In this document: positions 20,573 to 29,145 of the stretch, piece after piece
Layout of the letters: the number at the start of each line of letters is the position of its first letter
Position numbering within the stretch: position 1 is the first letter of the stretch
NCBI RefSeq assembly: GCF_003031405.1
Contig: NZ_CP020469.1
Location: 4,739,687 to 4,803,686 of the forward strand
Direction of reading: 5' to 3'
Origin: Halomonas sp. 'Soap Lake #6'
Lineage (GTDB): Bacteria; Pseudomonadota; Gammaproteobacteria; Pseudomonadales; Halomonadaceae
DNA: 64,000 nt
Translations under genes and position numbers: made by a program
Notes under the pieces: generated by a model
What the model was told of the DNA's origin: nothing
The model's input: only the letters and a program-made list of their open reading frames with translations
Database searches by the model: none

Positions 20573-20929
20573 TTAGTGGCGGCGGGTTTCATCTTTAACT
20601 TCGTAGCTACCTTCAAGTGCATCATATTGGTTGGGTTGATGCTGAGAACCGGCGTAACCACCACCAATATCCTGTGCTTGATCGGCGCGCATCTGCTCCA
20701 TACGTTTTTTCATTTTGTGGCGCACGAACGGCATCATGGCCCAGCCTATCAGTAAGAAAAATAAGCCGAGTACAACGCCAACAATCATCAATGCGCCAAA
20801 CGCAAGCCAAGTGAGCAGTAGCTTTAGGCTACCTATTAAGCCCGTAGGCTGTGTTTGAGCTGCCCGTGCACGCCATTGATTGGCAGCCTGCCAAGCGGCG
20901 TTGCGTTGGTCACGATTCATCTGTGGCAT
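20573..20929 (-). CDS. Hypothetical small membrane protein
   Basis: A 118-residue protein with an N-terminal polar, Gln/Arg/Ala-rich region, one long or two adjacent hydrophobic segments (about residues 33-65), and a charged C-terminus ending in an acidic, Gln/Tyr-rich tail. I do not recognise the family. ATG at 20929 has GGAGG six bases upstream, stronger than an upstream in-frame ATG (20941). It is a single gene, convergent with the AEC carrier and divergent from the BCCT gene. Confidence 0.7.
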   Translation of the reverse strand: MPQMNRDQRNAAWQAANQWRARAAQTQPTGLIGSLKLLLTWLAFGALMIVGVVLGLFFLLIGWAMMPFVRHKMKKRMEQMRADQAQDIGGGYAGSQHQPNQYDALEGSYEVKDETRRH

Positions 20930-21095
20930 GAGAGCCTCCATCGTTCATGTGCCCCATTGGAACATAGTGGGGCTATCAAGTTCATTTCCACATTACCTAT
21001 TAAGCCACCGACATGCGATTGCAAAGCTCAAATGTTAGGATTTATCTATACGTACAGGACTGGCGTGCATAATACTCATCTAACAAGGTGGTTCT

Positions 21096-22721
21096 ATGGC
21101 AAATCATGGAGGAAAGTCGGTGTTTATCGCATCTGCGGTAATCATTTTTGGCTTGGTTATTATTGGCGCAGCTTTTCCCGAAAGCTTTGGCAATGCAGCG
21201 GGAGCGGCACTGAGCACTGTTACTGAGCTTTTTGGCTGGTTTTATCTCTTTTCAGTGTTTGGTTTTGTCATCTTTTTATTTGGGCTAGCACTGAGCAGGT
21301 ACGGCAAGGTTCGTTTAGGGCCTCAGGACAGCACCCCAAGTTACAGCTTTTTTTCATGGATTAGCATGTTGTTAGCTGCTGGCTTTGGCGTGGGGTTAGT
21401 GTTTTATGGTATGGCAGAGCCCATGAGTCACTATATCCAACCACCTTATGGGGACATGCCCGCGGAAACCGAAGCTGCCGCACGTTATGCTATCCAGTAC
21501 AGCTATTTTAATTGGGGAGTTCATCAGTGGGCGGCATTCTCTGTCGTGGGTTTGATCATCGCCTATTTTCAGTTCCGTAAAGGTCAGGCTGGGCTGGTTT
21601 CGTCGGTGCTTTCATCTGTTACGGCAAAACACCCCCGGGTTCGCCCCTATGCCTCTTGGTTAGATGTGTTCGCGGTAGTGGCGACTGTGATGGGGGTTGC
21701 TACTTCATTGGGCCTAGGTGTTTTACAGATGAATGGTGGCCTTAACGCTGTGTTTGGCTTACCAGAGAACGGCTTGTGGCAGTTTATTATTCTCTTTGTA
21801 ATGTTCTGTGCCTATATGCTTTCTACGTGGTCGGGGCTTGATAAAGGGATTAAACGTTTATCTAACTTAAATATGGTGATGTGTATTGGCTTAATGCTGT
21901 ATGTGCTGATCACGGGGCCAACGATTGCCATTCTTGAAACCATTACGCTAGGTATCGGTGATTACCTACAGAATTTTATAGGCATGAGCCTACGTATTTC
22001 ACCCTATAGCGATAATGAGTGGGCAAGTAGCTGGACGATTTTCTACTGGGCTTGGGTGATTGCATGGTCACCGTTTGTGGGTACCTTCGTTGCCCGTGTG
22101 TCCCGTGGCCGTACTATCAAAGAGTATGTCTTTGGTGTGTTATTGGTGCCGCCGCTACTGGCCTGCTTGTGGATCGGGGTGTTTGGCGGAGCGGCACTTA
22201 ATATGGAACTCAATGGCGATAATGTAGGGCTTGCAGCCGCAACGGAAGCTAATCTTACCGCCGCTCTGTTTGAAATGTTTGAGTTAATGCCCTTCTCTAA
22301 TGTGTTGTCGGTACTGGCGATGATGCTGATCTTTATTTTCTTAGTAACCTCTGCTGACTCGGCATCCTATATTGTGGCGCAAATGACCGATAACGGTTCT
22401 ATCAATCCGCCTTTATACAAGCGAGTGATTTGGGGGGTGTTAATCGCCGCTATTTGCTTAACGCTGATCGTCGCTGGTGGTTTGTCTGGCCTTCAGTCGG
22501 CTGCAGTGCTGTCAGCATTACCGTTTACGTTTATTCTGTATATGATGATAGTAGTGCTGATGCGCGAGCTGCGTGCTGATCGCAAAGCGATGTTGACACA
22601 GCTCTATCGGCGCCACGGGGAAACCCCGGTAGGCGCAGATGCGTTTGAAGCCGAGCTATTGGGTGAAGAAGAGCGTTTACGGCGCGCGCCTAGCGTGGTA
22701 AACCGACGTATAAACAGCTAA
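21096..22721 (+). CDS. BCCT family betaine/choline/carnitine transporter
   Basis: A 541-residue, twelve-helix inner-membrane carrier for quaternary ammonium compounds (betaine, choline, carnitine, or ectoine-like solutes), normally driven by Na+ or H+. The signature G-x-G-x-G-L-V-F-Y-G-M-A-E-P (about residues 95-108) and the Trp-rich helix 8 segment W-T-I-F-Y-W-A-W-V-I-A-W-S-P-F-V-G are present, followed by a charged C-terminal tail of about 50 residues that in BetP relatives senses osmolarity. In a halophile this is a likely osmoprotectant uptake system. ATG at 21096 with AAGGTGG upstream. A small membrane protein gene follows at once. Confidence 0.93.
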   Translation: MANHGGKSVFIASAVIIFGLVIIGAAFPESFGNAAGAALSTVTELFGWFYLFSVFGFVIFLFGLALSRYGKVRLGPQDSTPSYSFFSWISMLLAAGFGVGLVFYGMAEPMSHYIQPPYGDMPAETEAAARYAIQYSYFNWGVHQWAAFSVVGLIIAYFQFRKGQAGLVSSVLSSVTAKHPRVRPYASWLDVFAVVATVMGVATSLGLGVLQMNGGLNAVFGLPENGLWQFIILFVMFCAYMLSTWSGLDKGIKRLSNLNMVMCIGLMLYVLITGPTIAILETITLGIGDYLQNFIGMSLRISPYSDNEWASSWTIFYWAWVIAWSPFVGTFVARVSRGRTIKEYVFGVLLVPPLLACLWIGVFGGAALNMELNGDNVGLAAATEANLTAALFEMFELMPFSNVLSVLAMMLIFIFLVTSADSASYIVAQMTDNGSINPPLYKRVIWGVLIAAICLTLIVAGGLSGLQSAAVLSALPFTFILYMMIVVLMRELRADRKAMLTQLYRRHGETPVGADAFEAELLGEEERLRRAPSVVNRRINS

Positions 22722-22756
22722 ATAATATTAAACCAGTTATTCGTGGGAGCGCACAC

Positions 22757-22774
22757 ATGGAGCGAGCGTGCTGA
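22757..22774 (+). CDS. Five-codon mini-ORF coupled to the small membrane protein
   Basis: ATG at 22757 (peptide M-E-R-A-C) has GGGAG eight bases upstream; its TGA (22772-22774) overlaps the next ATG as TGATG. It could be a start-stop coupling element for the 50-residue ORF or chance. Confidence 0.25.
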   Translation: MERAC

Positions 22775-22926
22775 TGGCTCGGCAGGTACGCCACGGTGCA
22801 ACGCGCCGACAGCCTAAGCCTAGAAGCGTTGTATTTGACCGCTGGCTTGATCGCATTGTTACAGTGGCAGTGGTAACTGCCATTGTGATTGGGCTGGCTG
22901 CTGTCATTGCCCATTGGTTGCTGTGA
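22774..22926 (+). CDS. 50-residue single-span membrane protein downstream of BCCT carrier
   Basis: A 50-residue ORF: the first 18 residues are strongly basic (R-Q-V-R-H, R-R-Q-P-K-P-R), then F-D-R-W-L-D-R leads into one hydrophobic helix of about 22 residues ending in H-W-L-L. The positive N-terminus predicts N-in topology. No terminator is seen between it and the BCCT stop 52 bases upstream, so it is probably co-transcribed and could be a small regulatory subunit of the transporter. No family recognised. A direct SD is weak; a mini-ORF with a good SD overlaps its start. Confidence 0.55.
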   Translation: MARQVRHGATRRQPKPRSVVFDRWLDRIVTVAVVTAIVIGLAAVIAHWLL

Positions 22927-22975
22927 AAAACGTACTTTCGCTATCGACCACTACTCTCACTACTACTCTATCACT

Positions 22976-22996
22976 ACGCCCGGCTATGCCGGGCGT
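22976..22996 (+). terminator. GC-rich hairpin after the BCCT unit
   Basis: Perfect arms ACGCCCGGC and GCCGGGCGT around TAT. No T-run follows, so it may terminate poorly or act as an mRNA-stabilising end; it lies between the small protein and the MFS gene. Confidence 0.5.
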
Positions 22997-23110
22997 TAGT
23001 CGTCTGCTGTGGCCTAAATGCTTAAAAACACAGGCGCTCTATGACTCGTTTAGCTTGGAGTCACTGCAAGCGGTAGAGTGTCGTCTGTAAACCCATTAGA
23101 GAGATTCAGC

Positions 23111-24457
23111 ATGCTGCCTGCTACTACTGCAACGGTTGCACCCAGCTACGCATCACGCCGCGAGATTTTTGGCTGGGCAATGTTCGACTTTGCCAACCAG
23201 GCTTACACGTTACTCATCATTACCGTTGTATTTGGGGAGTTGTTCACCACGGTGATTGTTGGTGACCGAGGTGATGGCTTTCGTTTGGCAAACTTTCTGT
23301 GGAGCTTAGCGCTGGCGATCAGCTACTTGATGGTTGTCCTTACCGCGCCGCTGTGCGGGGCGGTGATGGACTATCGTGCAGAAAAAAAGCGCTTTCTACT
23401 TATCAGTTACCTTGCCACGGTGGCTACCACTGCAATGCTTTATTTTGTGGAGCCTGGCTTTATTGTGGTGGGGCTACTGCTAATTGTGCTATCCAACTAC
23501 GCCTACTCCATGGGCGAGTCTTTTATTGCTGCATTTTTACCGGAATTGGGACCGCCTGATGCGCTGGGCAAGATTTCTGGTTTTGGTTGGGCGTTGGGTT
23601 ATATCGGTGGACTCTTTGCTGCAGGCTTCACGCTAGTGGTGCTTGGCGAAGCTACGTTGGACAATTTCGAGCGGATACGTTGGGTGGGGCCTTTTGCGGC
23701 CGGTTTTTTCCTACTGGCTGCGATTCCAACATTTTTATGGCTTAAAGAGAGGGGAGTACCACAGCCCCGCGGTGTTGCCTATCGACGTATAGCACAGCAG
23801 CGTGTCCTTGCAACGCTTCATGAGCTACGTTATTTCAAAGACTTGAGTGTCTTTCTAGTGTCGTTACTGTTTTCCATGGCAGGGGTTTACATCATTATTG
23901 CCTTTGCTTTTATCTATGGTGCACAGGTCATTGGCTGGGATGAAAGCGTTCGCAATATTATGTTTATCATCGTTCAGGTGACGGCTGCTGCGGGAGCTTT
24001 AGGGTTTGGTTTTATTCAGGATAAGCTAGGGGCGAAGCGTACCTATCTAATGACGCTAGCGCTATGGATAACCGCTATTGTGGCGATTTGGGCAACCCCA
24101 GAGTTAACTGCCTGGGTAAATAGCCGCTTTGGTTGGCAGTGGCAGCCTCAGTATGTCTTTTTAGTGGTGGGCTGTTTGGCAGGGCTAAGTTTAGGCTCTA
24201 GCCAGTCAGCGAGCCGGGCGCTTGTAGGGCTTTTCTCGCCGCTAGCAAAATCAGCCGAGTTTTTTGGGTTCTGGGGCTTGGCCAACAAACTGGCGGGTGT
24301 GTTGGGTATCGTTATGCTGGGTGTGCTACAAACGCTAATTGGCCTGCAAGCGTCTATTCTATTGTGTGTAGGGCTATTTATTATTGCTATGCTGATTTGT
24401 GCTGGTGTCAATGAACGGCGAGGCCGTGAGGCTGCCGTTGCATGGAAAAGCGAATAA
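23111..24457 (+). CDS. MFS transporter, UMF1 (Atg22-like) family
   Basis: A 448-residue, twelve-helix inner-membrane permease. The opening after a short tail, W-A-M-F-D-F-A-N-Q-A-Y, is the signature of the UMF1/Atg22-like branch of the major facilitator superfamily; S-Q-S-A-S-R-A-L in the second half is another conserved loop. Substrate is unknown for most bacterial members. ATG at 23111 is preferred (AGAGA nearby); a GTG at 23078 would add eleven residues. The next gene, an aspartic protease, follows after 25 bases in the same direction and may be in the same transcript. Confidence 0.85.
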   Translation: MLPATTATVAPSYASRREIFGWAMFDFANQAYTLLIITVVFGELFTTVIVGDRGDGFRLANFLWSLALAISYLMVVLTAPLCGAVMDYRAEKKRFLLISYLATVATTAMLYFVEPGFIVVGLLLIVLSNYAYSMGESFIAAFLPELGPPDALGKISGFGWALGYIGGLFAAGFTLVVLGEATLDNFERIRWVGPFAAGFFLLAAIPTFLWLKERGVPQPRGVAYRRIAQQRVLATLHELRYFKDLSVFLVSLLFSMAGVYIIIAFAFIYGAQVIGWDESVRNIMFIIVQVTAAAGALGFGFIQDKLGAKRTYLMTLALWITAIVAIWATPELTAWVNSRFGWQWQPQYVFLVVGCLAGLSLGSSQSASRALVGLFSPLAKSAEFFGFWGLANKLAGVLGIVMLGVLQTLIGLQASILLCVGLFIIAMLICAGVNERRGREAAVAWKSE

Positions 24458-24482
24458 TAAAGCGAATAGCCTAGGGAGTTGC

Positions 24483-24998
24483 ATGACAACACACACAGCG
24501 CAACGCGGCGGTATCGTCATGATGCTGCTTTTCTGGATCCTGCTTATTGGGGCTGGCACTTGGCTGGTAGATGGTGGCTTTAATAGCATTATGGCGCCCA
24601 ATACCCACGTCATGCACGCCACCCCCGATGGTGGTCCTGTTACGTTAAAGCGTAATCGTGCGGGGCATTTTGAAGCGCCAGGGGAAATTAACGGAGAACC
24701 CGTAACTTTTTTGCTAGATACCGGGGCCACCTATGTTGCTGTGCCCAGGGACTTGGCCGTTAGTTTAGGATTAGAGCCAGGCCGCAGTGCTTGGTTTAAT
24801 ACAGCAAACGGGCGTGTTGAGGGAAACTTAACTATGCTAGACCAAGTAGCACTAGGCGGTATAAGTGCAAGTAATGTGCAAGGGTCAATTAGTCCAGGAA
24901 TGGAGCGTGATACCGTGCTGCTTGGAATGAGCTTCTTGAATTTGCTGGTAATTGAAATTCGTGATGGTGAAATGGTACTGAGCTTACCGGAACGGTGA
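24483..24998 (+). CDS. Retropepsin-like aspartic protease, membrane-anchored
   Basis: A 171-residue protein of clan AA (TIGR02281-type). One N-terminal transmembrane helix (about residues 13-35) anchors a periplasmic domain with the catalytic D-T-G-A-T (L-L-D-T-G-A) near residue 81 and the later L-L-G-M-S-F-L flap/dimer motif. Such single-lobe retropepsins act as homodimers; bacterial members are thought to process envelope proteins, but substrates are unknown. ATG at 24483 with GGAG ahead; an earlier in-frame start would run through the MFS 3' end. A PLDc_N gene follows after about 70 bases. Confidence 0.85.
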   Translation: MTTHTAQRGGIVMMLLFWILLIGAGTWLVDGGFNSIMAPNTHVMHATPDGGPVTLKRNRAGHFEAPGEINGEPVTFLLDTGATYVAVPRDLAVSLGLEPGRSAWFNTANGRVEGNLTMLDQVALGGISASNVQGSISPGMERDTVLLGMSFLNLLVIEIRDGEMVLSLPER

Positions 24999-25070
24999 AT
25001 CACGCTTGTAAGCGTCAAAGGGTTGTGCTTAGCTTTAAACTCATGGACGCCAAAATGCTAAGGAGTTGCT

Positions 25071-25250
25071 ATGGGTATTGAAGTAGGTGGTTTATTAGGC
25101 CTGATCTGGCTCATTATTGTAATTTGGGCCGTTGTTAAAGTAGCCAAAAGCTCTGCAGGTGGTTTGGCGAAGCTGTTGTGGATTCTAGTGCTGCTGTTTT
25201 TCCCGTTTATCGGTTTGATTGCGTGGCTTTTACTTGGCCCCAAGGGGTAG
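25071..25250 (+). CDS. PLDc_N domain small membrane protein
   Basis: A 59-residue protein with AAGGAG five bases before the ATG. It has two hydrophobic helices (about residues 6-24 and 34-54) joined by a short basic loop and ends L-L-G-P-K-G, the usual pattern of the phospholipase D nuclease N-terminal (PLDc_N) family, which occurs as stand-alone two-helix proteins. Function unknown. A strong terminator follows. Confidence 0.8.
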   Translation: MGIEVGGLLGLIWLIIVIWAVVKVAKSSAGGLAKLLWILVLLFFPFIGLIAWLLLGPKG

Positions 25251-25291
25251 CGCGTCAAGCGCTACTTCTTGCGAGCATGAAATAGGACTTA

Positions 25292-25323
25292 AAAGGCAGG
25301 CCTTACTGGGGCCTGCCTTTTTC
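25292..25323. terminator. Terminator between PLDc_N gene and the 46-residue ORF
   Basis: Arms AGGCAGGCC and GGCCTGCCT followed by TTTTT on plus and preceded by an A-run, so it can stop transcription from both convergent genes. Confidence 0.85.
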
Positions 25324-25376
25324 ATTGTTAGTTTTTATACGCTGAGCAGATATAGCGACAGCTGGTGCGTATTTAG

Positions 25377-25517
25377 TTAATCCGATGAGCCTGCTCTGCC
25401 ATCAGGGGGAGCTTTGTAATGGCCGGGGATTTTTAACTTTTCCCCATTGGGCAAATCGCGCACCTGAGTGGGCACATAAACGCGTTTGATGACACTTTTG
25501 GCTTTACCACTATCCAT
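25377..25517 (-). CDS. 46-residue hypothetical protein
   Basis: A soluble, basic 46-residue protein with a very strong SD (GGAGGAG, about six bases before the ATG at 25515-25517). Composition is rich in Lys, Val and Pro; no membrane segment or signal. The core contains V-Y-V-P-T-Q-V-R-D-L-P-N-G and later P-G-H-Y-K-A-P. I do not recognise it. Good initiation signals and a shared terminator support that it is a real gene. Confidence 0.6.
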   Translation of the reverse strand: MDSGKAKSVIKRVYVPTQVRDLPNGEKLKIPGHYKAPPDGRAGSSD

Positions 25518-25757
25518 GGCTTTCTCCTCCTGCCAGGTTGTTGACAGTTAGCATGACTTACATTAGCGCTTGGAGTAAAAGGACGCAATGGGGCTGAGGG
25601 GCAGCATGATTAGGTGCTCTATAAGATAAGATGGCTAAAGCAAAGGAAGAAGCAGGCGTTTATGCGGTTTTAAATTATTCTGGCTGCTATCATAGTCTGC
25701 CTTTTGCAAAGGGGAGTGGGTGATACCACATGCGGCCTAAAAGGAGTGAGAAAGCGG

Positions 25758-26516
25758 ATGACCGATCACCTGGAAGAGAAATTTCAAGCACTTGGGTCAC
25801 AAGAGCCGATAGTGCCTGACTATCCTGATCAAGACCATGTGCTGATTATCGAAGATGATAAGCGATTGGCGGAGCTTACCCGCGATTACTTGGAAGCAAA
25901 CGGCTTTCAAGTCACGCTGGAAGCCGATGGTGCAAAGGGTGTTGATCGTATTTTGACCCTACAGCCCGATTTGGTGATCCTCGACTTAATGCTACCTGGA
26001 GAAGATGGGTTAGCGATTTGTCGACGTGTGCGGCCCAATTTCGCTGGCCCCATCATGATGCTGACTGCCCGCACTGACGACTTAGACCAAGTGCTGGGGC
26101 TGGAGATGGGGGCTGACGACTATGTGCCGAAGCCGGTGCAGCCACGCGTACTACTAGCCCGTATGCGGGCATTGTTACGGCGTGCCGATGGCCCCACTGC
26201 TGATGGTGAAATGCGCCTTAAGTTTGAGCATTTAGAGATCGACAACGCAACCCGGGAAGCATGGCTATCGGGTGAGCGTATTGATCTGACCAGCGCAGAA
26301 TTCGACCTTTTATGGCTATTGGCTCGTAATGCTGGCCGTGTGTTGACCCGAGAAGAGATCTTTAGCGATCTGCGCGGTATCAAATACGATGGCCAAGACC
26401 GTTCAATTGATGTGCGTGTTTCACGCATTCGACCCAAAATTGGTGATGATCCTAACCAGCCGCACCGCATTAAGACGGTACGCAGTAAGGGCTATCTTTT
26501 CGTTAAAGACAGTTAA
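25758..26516 (+). CDS. OmpR-family response regulator (RstA-like)
   Basis: A 252-residue DNA-binding response regulator. The receiver domain (about residues 25-140) has the acidic pocket E-D-D, phosphoacceptor D76 in L-D-L-M-L-P-G and K in V-P-K-P; the winged-helix output domain (about 155-248) has the R-S-I-D-V-R-V-S-R-I-R recognition helix. An extra N-terminal 25 residues precede the receiver. The receiver and its kinase partner resemble E. coli RstA/RstB. ATG at 25758 is preceded by GGAGTGAG; a TTG at 25704 is an alternative. The histidine kinase starts 18 bases downstream, so they form an operon. Confidence 0.93.
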   Translation: MTDHLEEKFQALGSQEPIVPDYPDQDHVLIIEDDKRLAELTRDYLEANGFQVTLEADGAKGVDRILTLQPDLVILDLMLPGEDGLAICRRVRPNFAGPIMMLTARTDDLDQVLGLEMGADDYVPKPVQPRVLLARMRALLRRADGPTADGEMRLKFEHLEIDNATREAWLSGERIDLTSAEFDLLWLLARNAGRVLTREEIFSDLRGIKYDGQDRSIDVRVSRIRPKIGDDPNQPHRIKTVRSKGYLFVKDS

Positions 26517-26534
26517 TGTAGAGAGGTTCGCCTA

Positions 26535-28145
26535 ATGCAGCGAGCGCTCAGCCACGGCTCTTCTTTAAGGTTCTATTTATTGCTGGGGCTAGCACTGTGC
26601 GTCGTATTCCTGATTGCTTTAGGGGGACGCTCGTTTATTGAGCAGGTTCGCCGCGAGGATTATCGAGAACAGCTTGCTGCACTACCCATGTCATTAATGA
26701 CTCAACAGCTGGCGGATTTACCCATAGAGCAGCGTGAAGAGCGCTTAAGCCGCTTCTCTGAAGAGTTGGGTATGCAGTTAGCATTACGCCAGCTGCATGA
26801 CGCTGGCCTTGGCTATTTTAAGCGAACCCGCATTGAGCGGGGCGCTGTTGTTGTCGATGAATCACCTTGGCGGCTTCGCCAGCGGTTACCTGGGGACAGC
26901 GCGTCGGATGATAGTTGGGTGCTGGAAGCCTCCTTGGCTTCGTGGAGCGAGCGTCAGTGGCAGGGGAGCGTAGCATTGCTGGGGGATTGGCTTGTTGCTA
27001 TGCCCTCCAGTGAGCGGTCAGCCGCCATAGCGTCGCTGCGCCCAGGCAGTTGGCCACTAACGCTACTCTCTACTATGCCTGATGACCTGACGCCTGAGCA
27101 GCGGTTTCAGCTTACATTGGGCGGTGTTATTACACGGTTAACGACCGATAAACTATCGATTACCTTGCTCTATCAGCTCCCCGATGAAAACCAGTGGGTA
27201 CAGGCTGGCCCAATCTCCCGTGGTGATACGTTGCCACTTAATCTGCATTTGCCGCTGCTGGTCGGTCTAATGATCGTGCTCAGCCTGATTCTCTACTTGA
27301 TTATGCGTAGCATTGAAGCTCGTATGGCGCGCCTAGAGCTTGCCGCTACGCGCATCGCGAGTGGCCGTTTGGAGACCCGAGTAAAAGTAGAAAGCGGTGA
27401 CTTTTTAGGCCGTGTAGGCATGGCGTTTAATGGCATGGCTAATCAGGTACAAACCTTGCTACGCGGCCAGCAGGAAATGATTCGTGCTGTTTCCCATGAG
27501 CTACGCACGCCTGTTGCGCGGATCCGTTTTGCAGTGCAAATGGTTGAAGATATGACAGACCAGCCTGCGATTCGGCGCCAGTTGCAGGGTATTGATGCGG
27601 ATATTGCAGAGCTTGATGAGCTGGTTGATGAGATCCTCACCTATGCTCGTTTAGGTGGTGAAACCATCAACGGTGCTGAGCTGGCGATGGCGTTGGTCGA
27701 GTGCCGGGCAATGGCTGAGCGCGTTATTGACACCTTGTCACCGCTGCATAAAGAGCTTCGTCTAGCACTTATTTCAGGGCCGGAAATTGAGCTGCTAGCT
27801 GAGCCCCGCTATCTACAAAGAGCGCTACAAAACCTAGTAAGCAATGCCTGTCGCTATGGCAAATCCCAGGTGGTAATTCGTTTATGCGATGAACCGAACC
27901 TGGTACGTATTGATGTCGAGGATGATGGCCCAGGCATCCCCTTTGACGCACGAAGCGATATTTTTAAACCTTTTGCACGGCTTGATAATAGCCGTGCCCG
28001 CAGCTCAGGAGGCTATGGGCTGGGGCTTTCTATTGTGCAGAAAATCATGGCGGGCCATGGTGGTAGTGTGACCGTTGATACCAGCCCCACTCTTGGCGGC
28101 GCACGTTTTACGCTGCTGATTCCCCGTCGCGACATGCCGGCCTAA
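26535..28145 (+). CDS. Sensor histidine kinase (RstB-like)
   Basis: A 536-residue inner-membrane kinase: helix 1 (about residues 12-32), a periplasmic sensor region of about 200 residues, helix 2 (about 234-255), HAMP, then the kinase core. The phosphorylated H321 lies in S-H-E-L-R-T-P; N-box L-V-S-N-A-C-R-Y-G, G1 D-D-G-P-G-I-P and G2 Y-G-L-G-L-S-I are intact. It should phosphorylate the response regulator just upstream. The signal is unknown. Its 3' end overlaps the convergent metR gene by 38 bases. Confidence 0.93.
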   Translation: MQRALSHGSSLRFYLLLGLALCVVFLIALGGRSFIEQVRREDYREQLAALPMSLMTQQLADLPIEQREERLSRFSEELGMQLALRQLHDAGLGYFKRTRIERGAVVVDESPWRLRQRLPGDSASDDSWVLEASLASWSERQWQGSVALLGDWLVAMPSSERSAAIASLRPGSWPLTLLSTMPDDLTPEQRFQLTLGGVITRLTTDKLSITLLYQLPDENQWVQAGPISRGDTLPLNLHLPLLVGLMIVLSLILYLIMRSIEARMARLELAATRIASGRLETRVKVESGDFLGRVGMAFNGMANQVQTLLRGQQEMIRAVSHELRTPVARIRFAVQMVEDMTDQPAIRRQLQGIDADIAELDELVDEILTYARLGGETINGAELAMALVECRAMAERVIDTLSPLHKELRLALISGPEIELLAEPRYLQRALQNLVSNACRYGKSQVVIRLCDEPNLVRIDVEDDGPGIPFDARSDIFKPFARLDNSRARSSGGYGLGLSIVQKIMAGHGGSVTVDTSPTLGGARFTLLIPRRDMPA

Positions 28146-29046
28146 TGCCGGTAAGTACGGCAAACGATGTTTCCCGCGCGGTGCGTAAAAAATCCTGCAT
28201 CCATGGTGCTTCCAACGTATCTTCACGGATCGCGGCGTATAGCGTGCTCCAGATGCCGTTTTCGCCTAGCTTAACGGCACAAACATAATCGCGTTCCAAA
28301 TACTCGGTTAGTGCCCAGTTAGGCAGTGCGCAAACGCCGCGTCCGCTGGCTACTAGCTGCATCATCATAATAGTTAGCTCGGCGGTACGGATCTCTTTAG
28401 GCCGCACGTTAGCAGGCGACAAAAACTGGCTAAAGACATCCAGCCGGGAGTGCTCAACCGGATAGGTTATCAGTGTTTCATTCGCAAGCGCTTTTGGCTC
28501 AATAAAGGCCCGCTTTGCAAAATCATGCTGACGGGAAACCGCTAGCAGCCCTTCGTAGCGGAATAGTGGCGCATAGTGAATTCCCTCTAATGGCTGGGGG
28601 TCAGCAGTAATCACTAGGTCTAGCTGCTCACGGGCGAGCGCAGGAAGTGGATCGAAGTGGTGCCCGCTGGGAATATCGATCTCTACTTCTGGCCAGTGGT
28701 CACGAAAATAATCCACCGTCGGCATCAGCCACTGAAAACAGCTGTGGCACTCAATGGCCATATGTAGCCGTCCCTGCTCGGTACCTGCCAAGCGGGCTAA
28801 GTCCCGCTCCGCTTTACGTACCGCAGGTAAAATCTCATCGGCCAGTGCCAGTAGACGTAGCCCTGCTCGGGTAAATTCAACAGGGCGTGTTTTTCGCGCG
28901 AATAAAGGGCTGTCGACTCGGCTTTCTAAATCTTTAAGCTGGTGCGACAAGGCGGACTGGGTGAGGTGCACGCGCTCGGCGGCTTCTACCAGTGAGCCTG
29001 TTTCCCGCAGGGCAAGCAGGGTGCGGAGGTGGCGTAATTCAATCAT
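28108..29046 (-). CDS. metR: LysR-type regulator MetR
   Basis: A 312-residue LysR regulator with winged-helix DNA-binding domain (residues about 1-60; L-T-Q-S-A-L-S-H-Q-L-K-D-L-E) and a periplasmic-binding-like effector domain. MetR activates metE and other methionine genes with homocysteine as effector. It is divergent from metE, separated by 99 bases with dyads that could be MetR sites; the neighbourhood supports the identity. The 3' end overlaps the convergent sensor kinase gene. Confidence 0.92.
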   Translation of the reverse strand: MIELRHLRTLLALRETGSLVEAAERVHLTQSALSHQLKDLESRVDSPLFARKTRPVEFTRAGLRLLALADEILPAVRKAERDLARLAGTEQGRLHMAIECHSCFQWLMPTVDYFRDHWPEVEIDIPSGHHFDPLPALAREQLDLVITADPQPLEGIHYAPLFRYEGLLAVSRQHDFAKRAFIEPKALANETLITYPVEHSRLDVFSQFLSPANVRPKEIRTAELTIMMMQLVASGRGVCALPNWALTEYLERDYVCAVKLGENGIWSTLYAAIREDTLEAPWMQDFLRTARETSFAVLTGIRPACRDGESAA

Positions 29047-29115
29047 TGTGATTTTGATTCATGTTGGGTATTAGAAACTTTAGTTTGATTCACCTTATTG
29101 AGGTGGTCAGACTGT

Positions 29116-29129
29116 GTGAAATCATTCAC
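29116..29129. promoter_or_regulatory. MetR-like dyad upstream of metE
   Basis: GTGAA-ATCA-TTCAC; MetR sites are usually described as TGAA-N5-TTCA, here with N4. Two direct copies of TTTGATTCA at 29053 and 29084, 31 bases apart (three helical turns), may be half-sites for the divergent pair. Confidence 0.45.
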
Positions 29130-29145
29130 GTTGGAAGGTTTCATC

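Noticed and set aside
22976..22996. Hairpin as a repetitive extragenic palindrome (REP)
   Set aside because: Only one copy seen in the window, so a repeat family cannot be supported.
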